Positions 18,284-26,070 of a stretch of 64,000 nucleotides of DNA are shown one piece after another; positions within the stretch are counted from its first letter, which is position 1, and every line of letters begins with the position of its first letter. The DNA comes from Sphingobium sp. GTDB taxonomy: Bacteria > Pseudomonadota > Alphaproteobacteria > Sphingomonadales > Sphingomonadaceae. Below the pieces are notes generated by a model. It saw only the letters and a program-made list of their open reading frames with translations, did no database searches and was not told where the DNA came from. Location: NCBI GenBank assembly GCA_023266575.1, contig JAHFPV010000013.1, forward strand, positions 1-64,000, read 5' to 3'. Position numbers and translations under genes: made by a program.

Positions 18284-18817
18284 ATGAAGCGCCTCTCCCT
18301 GTTGCTCGCCGCCGCTGCCACCCTGCTGGGATCGAGCGGGGCTATGGCTGCCCTTGCCATCGGGGCCAAGGCGCCCGATTTCACCACGCGCGGCGCGCAG
18401 GCGGGCAAGACTTTCACCCTGACCTTGTCGCATCAGTTGAAGCGCGGTCCGGTCGTCCTCTATTTCTTCCCCAAGGCGTTTACGCCCGGCTGCTCGGCCG
18501 AAGCGCGCGAATTTGCCGACAATATCGACAAGTTCAAGGCGGCTGGCGCCACTGTCATCGGCATGTCGGCCGACCCGGTCGATGATCTGGTCGCCTTTTC
18601 GACCAAGGAATGTGCGGGCAAATTCGCCGTCGCTTCCGCTGGGCCGGGCATCGTGTCGGGCTATGACGTCGCGCTCAAGATGCGCCCCGGCATGACCGAC
18701 CGCACCTCCTACGTCATCGCCCCGTCAGGCCGCATCGCCTTCGTCCATTCCGAAATGAACTACGCCGAACATGTCAAAACCACGCTGGCGGCGGTGCAGG
18801 CGATGAAGCAGAAATAA
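18284..18817 (+). CDS. Exported peroxiredoxin (BCP/AhpC-TSA type)
   Basis: 177 residues. MKRLSLLLAAAATLLGSSGAMA is a signal peptide, placing this thiol peroxidase in the periplasm, unlike ordinary BCP. The peroxidatic Cys is in FTPGCSAEAREF and a second Cys in STKECAGKF. AAGG AG at 18271-18276 fits the ATG at 18284 better than the one at 18281. It probably reduces peroxides outside the cytoplasm; the electron donor is unknown. Confidence 0.88.
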   Translation: MKRLSLLLAAAATLLGSSGAMAALAIGAKAPDFTTRGAQAGKTFTLTLSHQLKRGPVVLYFFPKAFTPGCSAEAREFADNIDKFKAAGATVIGMSADPVDDLVAFSTKECAGKFAVASAGPGIVSGYDVALKMRPGMTDRTSYVIAPSGRIAFVHSEMNYAEHVKTTLAAVQAMKQK

Positions 18818-18825
18818 AAAAAACG

Positions 18826-18951
18826 CCGTTCGTGCTGATTAGGGACTGAGCGAAGCCGAAGGCCCGTATCGAAGCATTATGCGCTGCGTGTGATCCTTCG
18901 ATACGCCATTTCGACTTCGCTCAATGGCTACTCAGGGCGAACGACGAACGG
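18826..18951. repeat. Palindromic intergenic repeat, family A copy 2
   Basis: Starts CCGTTCG and ends CGAACGG, with internal complementary tracts (GAGCGAAGCCGAAG, ATCGAAGCAT, TCCTTCGATA, TTCGACTTCGCTCA). It is longer than the other family A elements. Confidence 0.65.
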
Positions 18952-18973
18952 GGTAGTTTGCCTCCAAGGCCAT

Positions 18974-19363
18974 TTACTCACCAAAAAAATCCCCACCCGC
19001 AATCCGCTGCAGTCCCGCCACATCGCGCGCATAGATATAGGTCCAGGCCTCTACCGGCCCGTCGGCTCCCTGCACGGTCACCAATGCGCGCCGATATTCA
19101 TGCGGCTCCGGGAAATGCGCGGCACATTCCTCATACTCGTCCAACTGCGCCAGCAGTGCGGCCGGATCGGCTAGGGCAAACAGATCGCCCGTAACCACCC
19201 CTTCATCACCCGGCACGAAGCCCGGATAAGTATCGCCCCGATACAGCGCACCACACGCCGTCGCCCGTCCCAAGACAGGCGCCACGCTGCGCAGCCATCG
19301 CGCCATCGGCCCATCGAAACCGGCCCGCAACGTGCCATAGACGAACAGCAAAGCGCTGCTCAT
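18974..19363 (-). CDS. Gamma-glutamylcyclotransferase-fold protein
   Basis: 129 residues. FVYGTLRAGFDGPMARWL carries the YGTLR signature that binds the gamma-glutamyl group, and LLAQLDEYEECAA contains the probable catalytic Glu. The enzyme class releases 5-oxoproline from gamma-glutamyl amines. The ATG at 19363 is chosen because homology starts here; the SD is weak. Confidence 0.85.
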   Translation of the reverse strand: MSSALLFVYGTLRAGFDGPMARWLRSVAPVLGRATACGALYRGDTYPGFVPGDEGVVTGDLFALADPAALLAQLDEYEECAAHFPEPHEYRRALVTVQGADGPVEAWTYIYARDVAGLQRIAGGDFFGE

Positions 19364-19481
19364 GCCGCATCCATGGAAATTATCCCGATAAACGGTGAAT
19401 TTTCCCAACACGCAGAAACTTCCACACGCATGTTTCTCCCTTTCGCCGCTGAAAGTCGCCAATTTCTGCGGAAAAACAAAA

Positions 19482-19498
19482 TTGGCACGGCTCCTGCA
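19482..19498 (+). promoter_or_regulatory. Putative sigma-54 (-24/-12) promoter
   Basis: TTGGCACGGCTCCTGCA has GG (19484-19485) and GC (19496-19497) separated by exactly 10 bases, close to consensus TGGCACG-N4-TTGC. It lies about 60 bp before a 34-codon ORF with a good SD and about 210 bp before pspC. Psp systems in other Proteobacteria use sigma-54, which supports the call. Confidence 0.65.
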
Positions 19499-19557
19499 AA
19501 CCTGTTGGGCATCAAGGCCGGATCGCCCGGCCAGCCAAAAATCAGGGAGTTTCTACC

Positions 19558-19662
19558 ATGTCCATCGCCAAGTTCCACAGTGCCGCTGTCGCCCTTGTTG
19601 GCGCTTTCATCGTCGCCAGCCTGTTCGTCGGTGCCGCCGTGCCGGTCCTGCCGATCGCCTGA
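19558..19662 (+). CDS. 34-residue hydrophobic small protein upstream of pspC
   Basis: ATG at 19558 with CAGGGAG upstream. The protein is a single hydrophobic helix, SAAVALVGAFIVASLFVGAA, with a short N-terminus and a VPVLPIA end, so it is either a one-pass membrane peptide or a signal-like peptide. It sits between the sigma-54-type promoter and pspC, so it is probably co-expressed with pspC. It is not an annotated family I know. Confidence 0.6.
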   Translation: MSIAKFHSAAVALVGAFIVASLFVGAAVPVLPIA

Positions 19663-19709
19663 TCGACCCGCATTTTTTCCCAAAATCCCAAAATCAGAAG
19701 GCCAGACTC

Positions 19710-19895
19710 ATGAACAACAGCTTCACCCTCGACCGTCGCCACGGCAAGATCATGGGCGTGTGCGCGGGCTTGTCCAACCGCACCGGGCTGGACGTCACGC
19801 TGATCCGCGTCGCCACCGTCCTGCTGACGCTGTGCGCACTCGGCCCGGTCGGCGTTGTGGCCTATTTGCTCGCAGGCTGGCTGGCGGAAGGGTAA
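19710..19895 (+). CDS. pspC: PspC-domain envelope stress protein
   Basis: 61 residues. FTLDRRHGKIMGVCAGLSNRTGLDVTLIRVATVLLTL is the PspC signature (GVCAGLA.. and the helix DxxLIRxxxVLL), followed by a transmembrane helix. In enterobacteria PspC senses envelope stress and binds PspA/PspB. Here the protein is only the domain itself. AGAAGG lies upstream of the ATG. A terminator follows. Confidence 0.88.
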   Translation: MNNSFTLDRRHGKIMGVCAGLSNRTGLDVTLIRVATVLLTLCALGPVGVVAYLLAGWLAEG

Positions 19896-19935
19896 GTCGA
19901 CGGCAAGATCGGACAAAGTCAGCTTATAATAAAAG

Positions 19936-19968
19936 AGCCGCCCCGGCATAGGCCATGGGCGGCTTTTT
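19936..19968 (+). terminator. Rho-independent terminator after pspC
   Basis: AGCCGCCC (19936-19943) pairs with GGGCGGCT (19957-19964), followed by TTTTT. Confidence 0.85.
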
Positions 19969-20010
19969 AATATCCCGACGATTCGGGGTAGAGATGAGCG
20001 CGGATCGCGC

Positions 20011-20094
20011 TCAGGCGTAAAGCACCGAATAGAAGGTCAGCATCTGCACGCCGACCGCAACCACCAGCGCAGCGCCCTGAAAAGCCTGTCGCAT
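20011..20094 (-). CDS. 27-residue membrane microprotein
   Basis: MRQAFQGAALVVAVGVQM followed by LTFYSVLYA and a TGA stop. GGAG lies 6 bases before the ATG. It is one amphipathic/hydrophobic helix preceded by a basic start, consistent with a single-pass inner-membrane peptide. It stands alone between pspC and a DUF72 gene. The reading frame and SD support it; function unknown. Confidence 0.55.
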   Translation of the reverse strand: MRQAFQGAALVVAVGVQMLTFYSVLYA

Positions 20095-20219
20095 ATATAA
20101 CTCCAATATGGTCATTCATTGCCGCCCCATCCGGGCGGATCGGGCCTATGCGCCCGTCATGCTATTGTAACAATCGCAAAGCGCGGCGCACCGATTGCAA
20201 CAAATGCAACAGACTGTGA

Positions 20220-20957
20220 CTATGTGGTCGCACTCAATGCCAGCGCCGCGGCTGGGTTGCGCACCTTCGCGCCACTGATGAAGAAGGCATAGGCATCGCC
20301 CGCTGCCGCCTGCGTCCGCAGCCGTGCTGCCCAGTCCGCCAGCGCCGCCGCGCCATAGCCGGTCGCCTCATCCTCCAGCGTCCGCATCAGCCGCATGTAG
20401 GAAAACCCGACGTCCGCGCCCTGAATTGCGGGATAGGTGTCATGATCGGCCAGCACGACCGCAGCACCAGCCTCCCGCGCCATCCCCAGAAAGACGGGAT
20501 CGTCGAAACTGGCGTGCCGCACCTCCAGCGCATGGCGCAGCGGCACACCATCGACACTGGCCGGCAACAGCTTCAGGAACGCGCCGAAATCGTCGGGATC
20601 GAACGCCTTGGTCGGCATGAATTGCCACAATATCGGCCCCAGCCGGTCGCCCAGTTCGGCAATCCCTTGTCCGACAAATTTGGCGACCGACTCGCCCGCT
20701 TCCCCCAGCACCCTGCGGTTGGTGCAATAGCGCGACGCCTTGACCGCAAACTGGAAGCCGTCCGGCACCGCCTTCGCCCAGCCTGCAAATGTCGCGGGTT
20801 TCTGCGTGCTATAATAGGTCGCGTTGATCTCGGTCGCGGTCAGATGTTGCCCGACATAGGCCAGTTCATCCTTCTGCCGCAGCCCGGCCGGATAGAAAGT
20901 CCCGCGCCAGGGCTCAAACACCCAGCCGCCAATGCCGATCCTGATCCGCCCCGCCAT
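20220..20957 (-). CDS. DUF72 domain protein
   Basis: 245 residues. IRIGIGGWVFEPWRGTFYPAGLRQKDELAYVGQHLTATEINATYYSTQKPATFAGWAKAVPDGF matches the DUF72/YecE TIM-barrel family, with EVRHASF and HDTYPA further on. It starts at an ATG with GGGAGGTC upstream. DUF72 proteins are soluble and lack an assigned reaction. Confidence 0.9.
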   Translation of the reverse strand: MAGRIRIGIGGWVFEPWRGTFYPAGLRQKDELAYVGQHLTATEINATYYSTQKPATFAGWAKAVPDGFQFAVKASRYCTNRRVLGEAGESVAKFVGQGIAELGDRLGPILWQFMPTKAFDPDDFGAFLKLLPASVDGVPLRHALEVRHASFDDPVFLGMAREAGAAVVLADHDTYPAIQGADVGFSYMRLMRTLEDEATGYGAAALADWAARLRTQAAAGDAYAFFISGAKVRNPAAALALSATT

Positions 20958-20991
20958 CCCGACCTCCCGCGCAACATCGCGTTACCTATGT

Positions 20992-21663
20992 CTATCTCAT
21001 TGTCGGCCTTTTCAAGCCGATCAGCCATGGCTTGACCCCGCGCGTCGGTTTCGCCGTCCCATCCATCCGCCGCGCCCGCAGGATCTGGACGGGTTTGACG
21101 ATCATCTGCCCCCGCATCGGACCCGTTCCGCAACAGGTCGGCACTGCCAGAATCGCTTTCACCACGCTCATCCCGCCCACGACATGGCCGAACGCGGCAT
21201 AGCCGATGGACCCTTCGCGCGCGTCCATCGTCGGGGTCGCGCCGATCGTGATGAAGAAATTGCCCATCGCCGAATTGGTCCGGTTGGGCCGCGCCATGGA
21301 CAGGGTGGCGTCGAGATGGCGGATGCCGGTCTGGCTGGTCGGTTCATGCACCACCGGCGGCAGCGATCGCCGCACATCCATATCGATCCCGCCCTGGATC
21401 AGCCCTTGTTTCGGATCGCTCTTGCGCCGCGCCGCGCGATAGAAGGTCACGCCATCGAACCGCCCGTCATCCACATAGGTCAGGAAATTGGCCGATGTCC
21501 GCGGCGCGCGCCTGGTGTCGAGCGCCACGATGATCGTCCCCACCGACGTTTCGATCGCCACCCGGATATAGCCGGGCGTCGGTCGGTTCGCAGGCGCTGC
21601 ATGGGCAAAGCTGGACGAAAGCAGGGCTGACAGGATGGCAAGGCAACGGACAAACAGACGCAT
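20992..21663 (-). CDS. Exported cyclophilin-type peptidyl-prolyl isomerase
   Basis: 223 residues. Signal peptide MRLFVRCLAILSALLSSSFAHA, then VAIETSVGTIIVALDTRRAPRTSANFLTYVDDGRFDGVTFYRA, GNFFITIG and GYAAFGHVVGGMSVVKAI, all cyclophilin-fold. It catalyses cis-trans proline isomerisation in the periplasm. A Cys pair (PTCCGTG) is unusual. The ATG at 21663 is chosen because it starts the signal peptide. Confidence 0.9.
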   Translation of the reverse strand: MRLFVRCLAILSALLSSSFAHAAPANRPTPGYIRVAIETSVGTIIVALDTRRAPRTSANFLTYVDDGRFDGVTFYRAARRKSDPKQGLIQGGIDMDVRRSLPPVVHEPTSQTGIRHLDATLSMARPNRTNSAMGNFFITIGATPTMDAREGSIGYAAFGHVVGGMSVVKAILAVPTCCGTGPMRGQMIVKPVQILRARRMDGTAKPTRGVKPWLIGLKRPTMR

Positions 21664-21783
21664 CGACAGACGAACACTCACGGCGAGTATGGGAACAGGC
21701 CCAAGGCTAAAGCCCCCGCAGGCGCGGCGCAATCGCCCGCTGCCAGATTGACTGTGGGTGACATGATCTGAAAGAGGAAAAAA

Positions 21784-21859
21784 TGGTGCCCGGAGACGGA
21801 TTCGAACCGCCGACACAGCGATTTTCAATCGCTTGCTCTACCAACTGAGCTATCCAGGC
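21784..21859 (-). tRNA. tRNA-Phe (GAA)
   Basis: On the minus strand the acceptor GCCTGGA pairs with TCCGGGC, the D arm is GCTCAGTTGGTAGAGC, the anticodon loop is TTGAAAA (anticodon GAA) on an A-G-C-G-A / T-C-G-C-T stem, the T arm contains GGTTCGAATCC, and the discriminator is A followed by an encoded CCA. Length 76. A run of six T follows, as expected for a terminator. Confidence 0.96.
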
Positions 21860-21907
21860 ACAGCCAACTGCGGATGGCTCCGCCCGATGGAAGCGTGCCT
21901 ATAGTCG

Positions 21908-22102
21908 TCAATCCGCGTCGCTGTCTAGCCCATAATCGCGGCTTTTTTGCATCCCTTCTTCCGCTGGCGGACCGGGTACGCGATAGCCCTCGCCCAGCCA
22001 TTGCAACAGGTCGCGGTCGCGACAGGCGGGGCTGCAAAAGGGGCGTGTTTCGGGCTTTGCGGGCTGGCGGCAGACCGGGCAGGCAGCGGCTTTAGGCGAC
22101 AT
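21908..22102 (-). CDS. yacG: DNA gyrase inhibitor YacG (zinc protein)
   Basis: 64 residues. Zinc ligands are C8, C11, C23 and C27 (ACPVCRQP and FCSPACRDRDLLQWLGEGYRVPG), exactly the YacG pattern. In E. coli YacG binds GyrB and inhibits supercoiling. The 3' end of the upstream RNase E/G-like gene overlaps its start by 11 bases. Confidence 0.92.
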   Translation of the reverse strand: MSPKAAACPVCRQPAKPETRPFCSPACRDRDLLQWLGEGYRVPGPPAEEGMQKSRDYGLDSDAD

Positions 22103-23081
22103 GGCCCGCCCCCAGCGCCAGCGTCGCGTCGGCCGTCAGGGTGATCGCGCCGCCGCGCCGCTTGGCCAGTTGTTCGATCCAGTCACTCTTGCGATAGAGC
22201 AGGTCGATGATCGCCGGTGCGGCCGTCAGCGTCGCCGAGCCGCCATTGCCGTGCCGCTCCGCCCGGCGCAGCAACGCCAGCGCTGCCGTTTCGACCGGAT
22301 CGGCGCGCAGCAATTCGATGAGGTTGGCCCGCTCACGCTTGCGGATGATCTGGAGGAAGCCGAAGCCGTTGACCGCAGTGCGCTCGAAGGGAAGCGGCAG
22401 ATATTTGTCGATCTGGGCCGCCGCGATCATCCGCTCATCCTTGTTATTCATAGTCGGCAGGTCGATGCCAATGGACCCTGACAGCCCCATGCGGCGTATC
22501 GTCTGCGCCGCGATCTTGGCGCCCTTCGGCCCCAACTGCGCAGGTGGTAGCGATCCGTCGACGTCGATCAGCAGCATGGCGGGGGTCACATAGAGGCGCA
22601 GCGCGGCGGCTTCGGTGCCGACATCGCCGCTGATCGCCTCTTCCATCAATTCGGTCCAGCCGACCGCCTCCAGCCGATCCTCCTCATGCGCGGGGCAGGG
22701 GACGACCGGGGTGCCGGTGGCGCGCAGCCGCTGCAGCAGGCTTGGCCCGGCATGGGGCTTGCTGCCGGGCTGGGCGATGCGACCCTTGGCGCGTTTGGGG
22801 CGGCCCTCTTCGGGAATCGCTTCGCGCAATATTTCGACCAGCACGGTCGATCCTTCGGACGTGCGCGGGGGCAGTGGCTCGATCAGCACTTCTTCCTGGC
22901 TGATCAACCGCACGACGCCGCGCTTCTTGGGGATCAGCGTCTGGGTCAGGCGACCCTGCGCGACGGCGCCTGCGCGCACCCCGCCGGTTTCGCGCTCGAT
23001 CAGCGCCTCGACCAGACGGCCCTTTTCCACCAGCGCGGCGCGGGCCTCGCCAACGCCTTCTTCATAAAGCCATTCGGCCAT
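22092..23081 (-). CDS. Short ribonuclease E/G family protein
   Basis: 329 residues, against about 490 for RNase G and over 1000 for RNase E. The N-terminal S1-like part and the catalytic Asp pair are present: LLIDVDGS and GSIGIDLPTMNNKDER. The zinc-link Cys motif and the C-terminal scaffold are missing. Tail: IDLLYRKSDWIEQLAKRRG. It may process a subset of structured RNAs. AGGAACTG serves as SD. It is co-transcribed with yacG and probably with maf and infA. Confidence 0.88.
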   Translation of the reverse strand: MAEWLYEEGVGEARAALVEKGRLVEALIERETGGVRAGAVAQGRLTQTLIPKKRGVVRLISQEEVLIEPLPPRTSEGSTVLVEILREAIPEEGRPKRAKGRIAQPGSKPHAGPSLLQRLRATGTPVVPCPAHEEDRLEAVGWTELMEEAISGDVGTEAAALRLYVTPAMLLIDVDGSLPPAQLGPKGAKIAAQTIRRMGLSGSIGIDLPTMNNKDERMIAAAQIDKYLPLPFERTAVNGFGFLQIIRKRERANLIELLRADPVETAALALLRRAERHGNGGSATLTAAPAIIDLLYRKSDWIEQLAKRRGGAITLTADATLALGAGHVA

Positions 23082-23089
23082 GTCAGTTC

Positions 23090-23662
23090 CTAATCGATTG
23101 CATAGCCCGCCGCCTTCAACAGCGTGCGGGTTTCATAAAGCGGCAGGCCCATGATCGCGCTGTGGCTGCCCTGAATCGCGCGGATCAGGCCAGCGGCCCG
23201 CCCCTGGATCGCATAGCCGCCCGCCTTGCCCCGCCATTCGTCGCTGGCAATATAGCGGTCGATCTCGCTGCGCTCCAGCGGCTTGAAGGTGACGATGTTG
23301 GTGGACAGGCGATGCCGTGCCTGACCTCCGGCGTCGATCAGCGTGATCGCGCTCAGCACGCGATGCCGCCGCCCCGACAGCAAAGTGAGGCAGGCGCGCG
23401 CCTCCTCCTCCGTCTCCGCCTTGGGCAAGATGCGCCGACCCGCCGCAACGACCGTGTCGCCCGACAGGATCAGCGCGCCCGGATGCCGCGCGGCGACGAT
23501 TGCGGCCTTGTCCGCCGCGACCCGCGCGGCATAGACGGACGGCAATTCGCCCTTGCGCGGGGTTTCGTCGCAATCGGCCGGGTCCACGGCATCGGGCGCA
23601 ACGCCGATCTGCCCCAGCAGCGCCAGGCGCCGGGGGGAAGCGGAAGCAAGAATGAGCCGCAT
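23090..23662 (-). CDS. Maf-family nucleoside triphosphate pyrophosphatase
   Basis: 190 residues. LILASASPRR is the Maf signature, then LILSGDTVVAAGRRILPKAETEEEARACLTLLSGRRHRV with the catalytic Asp. Maf proteins hydrolyse non-canonical or modified NTPs to NMPs and limit their incorporation. ATG at 23662; a GTG at 23674 in frame is an alternative. It lies 8 bp upstream of the RNase E/G gene. Confidence 0.93.
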   Translation of the reverse strand: MRLILASASPRRLALLGQIGVAPDAVDPADCDETPRKGELPSVYAARVAADKAAIVAARHPGALILSGDTVVAAGRRILPKAETEEEARACLTLLSGRRHRVLSAITLIDAGGQARHRLSTNIVTFKPLERSEIDRYIASDEWRGKAGGYAIQGRAAGLIRAIQGSHSAIMGLPLYETRTLLKAAGYAID

Positions 23663-23682
23663 CGGGCCTGACACCCGTTGGC

Positions 23683-23901
23683 TTATTTGAAGCGGTAGGT
23701 GATCCGACCCTTGGTCAGGTCGTAGGGCGTCAGTTCGACCAGCACCTCGTCCCCCACGAGGACGCGGATGCGATTCTTGCGCATTTTACCAGCGGTATGG
23801 CCGAGGATCTCATGATCATTCTCAAGCCGGACGCGGAACATGGCGTTGGGGAGAAGCTCCACAACCTGTCCGCGCATTTCAAGCAGTTCTTCTTTGGCCA
23901 T
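23683..23901 (-). CDS. infA: Translation initiation factor IF-1
   Basis: 72 residues: [19 protein letters not shown] opening and [29 protein letters not shown] end, the standard OB-fold of IF-1 that binds the ribosomal A site during initiation. It is the first gene of the infA-maf-RNase E/G-yacG run. Confidence 0.98.
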   Translation of the reverse strand: MAKEELLEMRGQVVELLPNAMFRVRLENDHEILGHTAGKMRKNRIRVLVGDEVLVELTPYDLTKGRITYRFK

Positions 23902-23964
23902 AATATCCCGAATTCAAAAAATCGCGCCGCCATAGCGCCAATTCATCCAAAATGAAAGGCGGCT

Positions 23965-25248
23965 TCATGCGCTGAAATGATCGCCCGCTGCGAGGAGTGT
24001 GGCAAAGACGCCATCAAGCTGCTGCGCGTCGATGCAATAGGGCGGCATAAGATAGATGGTGTTGCCCAATGGCCGCAGCAAGAGGCCATGTTGCAGGAAG
24101 AAAGCGCGCAGCCGCGGAGCGAGATCGGACAGATAGCCTGCGTCCGGCGTGACGATGTCGATCGCCGCGATCGTGCCTAACTGTCGCGGATGGACGAAGG
24201 CCGGGTGCTGCGCCAGCTTTGCGAGTCGCGTGGCAATCCCATCGGCCAATGCTGCGATTCGCCCGCAGACATCCTCCTCGCGCCAGATGGCGAGATTGGC
24301 GACGGCAGCAGCGCAGGCAATTGCGTTGGCGGTATAGCTGGACGAATGGTAAAAGAGTCGGGCGCGGTCGGTCGACCGGTGCGCCTCGAAAATGCGCGCG
24401 GTTGCCAGAGTTGCAGCCAGCGGGATCGCGCCGCCGGTAATGCCCTTGGCCACGGCCATGATGTCCGGCACGACGCCTGCCTGTTCGCAGGCGAACAGCG
24501 TGCCGGTGCGGCCCCATCCGGTCATCACTTCGTCGGCGATGAACAACACGTCATGGCGACGGCAGATCGCCGCCATCTCGCGCAGAACATGCGGCGGATA
24601 GAGCAGCATCCCGCCCGCGCCCAGGATCAGCGGCTCGACGATGAAGGCCGCTGGTTTCCCGTGACAGGCCGCGTCCAGCGCGTCGAGGCAGGCCTGTTCC
24701 TTGCCCGGCGCTGGAAAGGGGATGGTGCCGACATCGAACAGGAGCGGCACCCAGGCGGCATTATAGACGCCGCGCTCCCCCACCGACATCGTGCCGATCG
24801 TATCGCCATGATAGCCATGTTCCAGCACCAGTATGCGACTACGTGCCTCCGCCAGCCCGTCCAGCGCCAGATTGTGCCAGTAACCCAGCGCCATTTTGAG
24901 AGCGACCTCGACCGCCGTCGATCCGCTGTCGGAGAAAAAGACATGGGCCAGCGGGTCGCAACCCGGCGCATGGTGGGCGATCTCGATCAGCCGACGCGCC
25001 ACCGTTTCGGCCGGTTCATGGGTGTAACCGGCAAAGATCAGCTGATCGAGCTGCCCCGCCTGCTGCGCGATGGCGGCGGCGATGCGCGGATGGCAATGGC
25101 CATGCGTCGTCACCCACCAGCTGGAAATCCCGTCGATCAATGTGCTGCCATCAGCCAGATGCAGCAACGCCCCCTCCGCGCGCACGACATGGGGGATCGG
25201 CTCGTTCAGGCCATGCTGGGTGAAGGGGTGCCAAACGGGGGAGGTCAT
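23965..25248 (-). CDS. bioA: Adenosylmethionine-8-amino-7-oxononanoate aminotransferase
   Basis: 427-residue class III PLP transaminase using SAM as amino donor in biotin synthesis. WHPFTQHG near the N-terminus is the BioA hallmark; D239 in LFIADEVMTGWGRTG and K268 in MAVAKGITGG bind PLP. bioD and bioF lie about 5 kb away on the same strand, separated by other genes, so the biotin pathway is split. No biotin-regulator site was recognised in front of it. Confidence 0.96.
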   Translation of the reverse strand: MTSPVWHPFTQHGLNEPIPHVVRAEGALLHLADGSTLIDGISSWWVTTHGHCHPRIAAAIAQQAGQLDQLIFAGYTHEPAETVARRLIEIAHHAPGCDPLAHVFFSDSGSTAVEVALKMALGYWHNLALDGLAEARSRILVLEHGYHGDTIGTMSVGERGVYNAAWVPLLFDVGTIPFPAPGKEQACLDALDAACHGKPAAFIVEPLILGAGGMLLYPPHVLREMAAICRRHDVLFIADEVMTGWGRTGTLFACEQAGVVPDIMAVAKGITGGAIPLAATLATARIFEAHRSTDRARLFYHSSSYTANAIACAAAVANLAIWREEDVCGRIAALADGIATRLAKLAQHPAFVHPRQLGTIAAIDIVTPDAGYLSDLAPRLRAFFLQHGLLLRPLGNTIYLMPPYCIDAQQLDGVFATLLAAGDHFSA

Positions 25249-25335
25249 GGGGCGGCTTTATCGGGTTGGCGGCAATTGACAAGGCAAGGCTGAAACCGCC
25301 ATGATTCCGCCAAGGGGAGTCAAGCCGGGGGGCAT

Positions 25336-26070
25336 ATGCGAGTATTTTTCAAGAGCTTGGTGGCAGTCGCGTTGCTGGCGGCGGCCTTGCCGACAGCGGC
25401 GCAGGAAAAGACAGGCAACAAGCCCGGCTTTACCCTGACCCCCGGCACGGCACGGATCGTGCTAATGCGCCCGTCGATCCGGGTCGGCGAACAATCGACC
25501 GGTGGCATGTTCGAGCCGAACGCGGACTGGACGCTTCAGGCGCGCGATATGCTGGGCCGCGCGATCGGGTCGGTGCAGGGGCAGTTGGGCAACAGCGTCG
25601 TCGATCTGGTCGAGCCTGTCGGCGCGGACGCCAGCGCGCTTGCAGAATATCAGGCACTGTTCACGACGCTGGCGGATAGCGTCATCGTCTATCAATTCTT
25701 CCCCGGCAACCGCCTGCCCACCAAGAAGCGCAAGGGCCAGTTTAGCTGGACGCTGGGACCGGGCGTCGCCAGCCTGCCGGGGCTGAAGGGGGCCGACTAT
25801 GCATTGTTTGTGACGACGGATGATCAGTTTGGATCGGCCGGCCGGAAAGCTGTGCAACTGCTGGCGGCCTTGGGCGGCGTTGGCATAACCTCGGGCGTGC
25901 ATAAGGGTTTCGCCGGACTGGTCGATATCAGGACCGGCGACCTGGTGTGGCTGAACGCGGACCTGCAAATGGGCGGTGACGTGCGGACGGAAGAAGGCGC
26001 GCAAAAACGGGTGGCGCAGTTGTTCGAGGGCTTTCCGGGGCGGCCCGTCCCCTCGGCGACTGGGCAATGA
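25336..26070 (+). CDS. Secreted protein of unknown function, first gene of M48 operon
   Basis: 244 residues with signal peptide MRVFFKSLVAVALLAAALPTAAQ. The mature domain begins FTLTPGTARIVLMRPSIRVGEQSTGG and ends with GGDVRTEEGAQKRVAQLFEGFPGRPV. It overlaps the next gene by 4 bases (ATGA). No family recognised. The context indicates an envelope protein co-produced with the M48 peptidase. Confidence 0.75.
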   Translation: MRVFFKSLVAVALLAAALPTAAQEKTGNKPGFTLTPGTARIVLMRPSIRVGEQSTGGMFEPNADWTLQARDMLGRAIGSVQGQLGNSVVDLVEPVGADASALAEYQALFTTLADSVIVYQFFPGNRLPTKKRKGQFSWTLGPGVASLPGLKGADYALFVTTDDQFGSAGRKAVQLLAALGGVGITSGVHKGFAGLVDIRTGDLVWLNADLQMGGDVRTEEGAQKRVAQLFEGFPGRPVPSATGQ

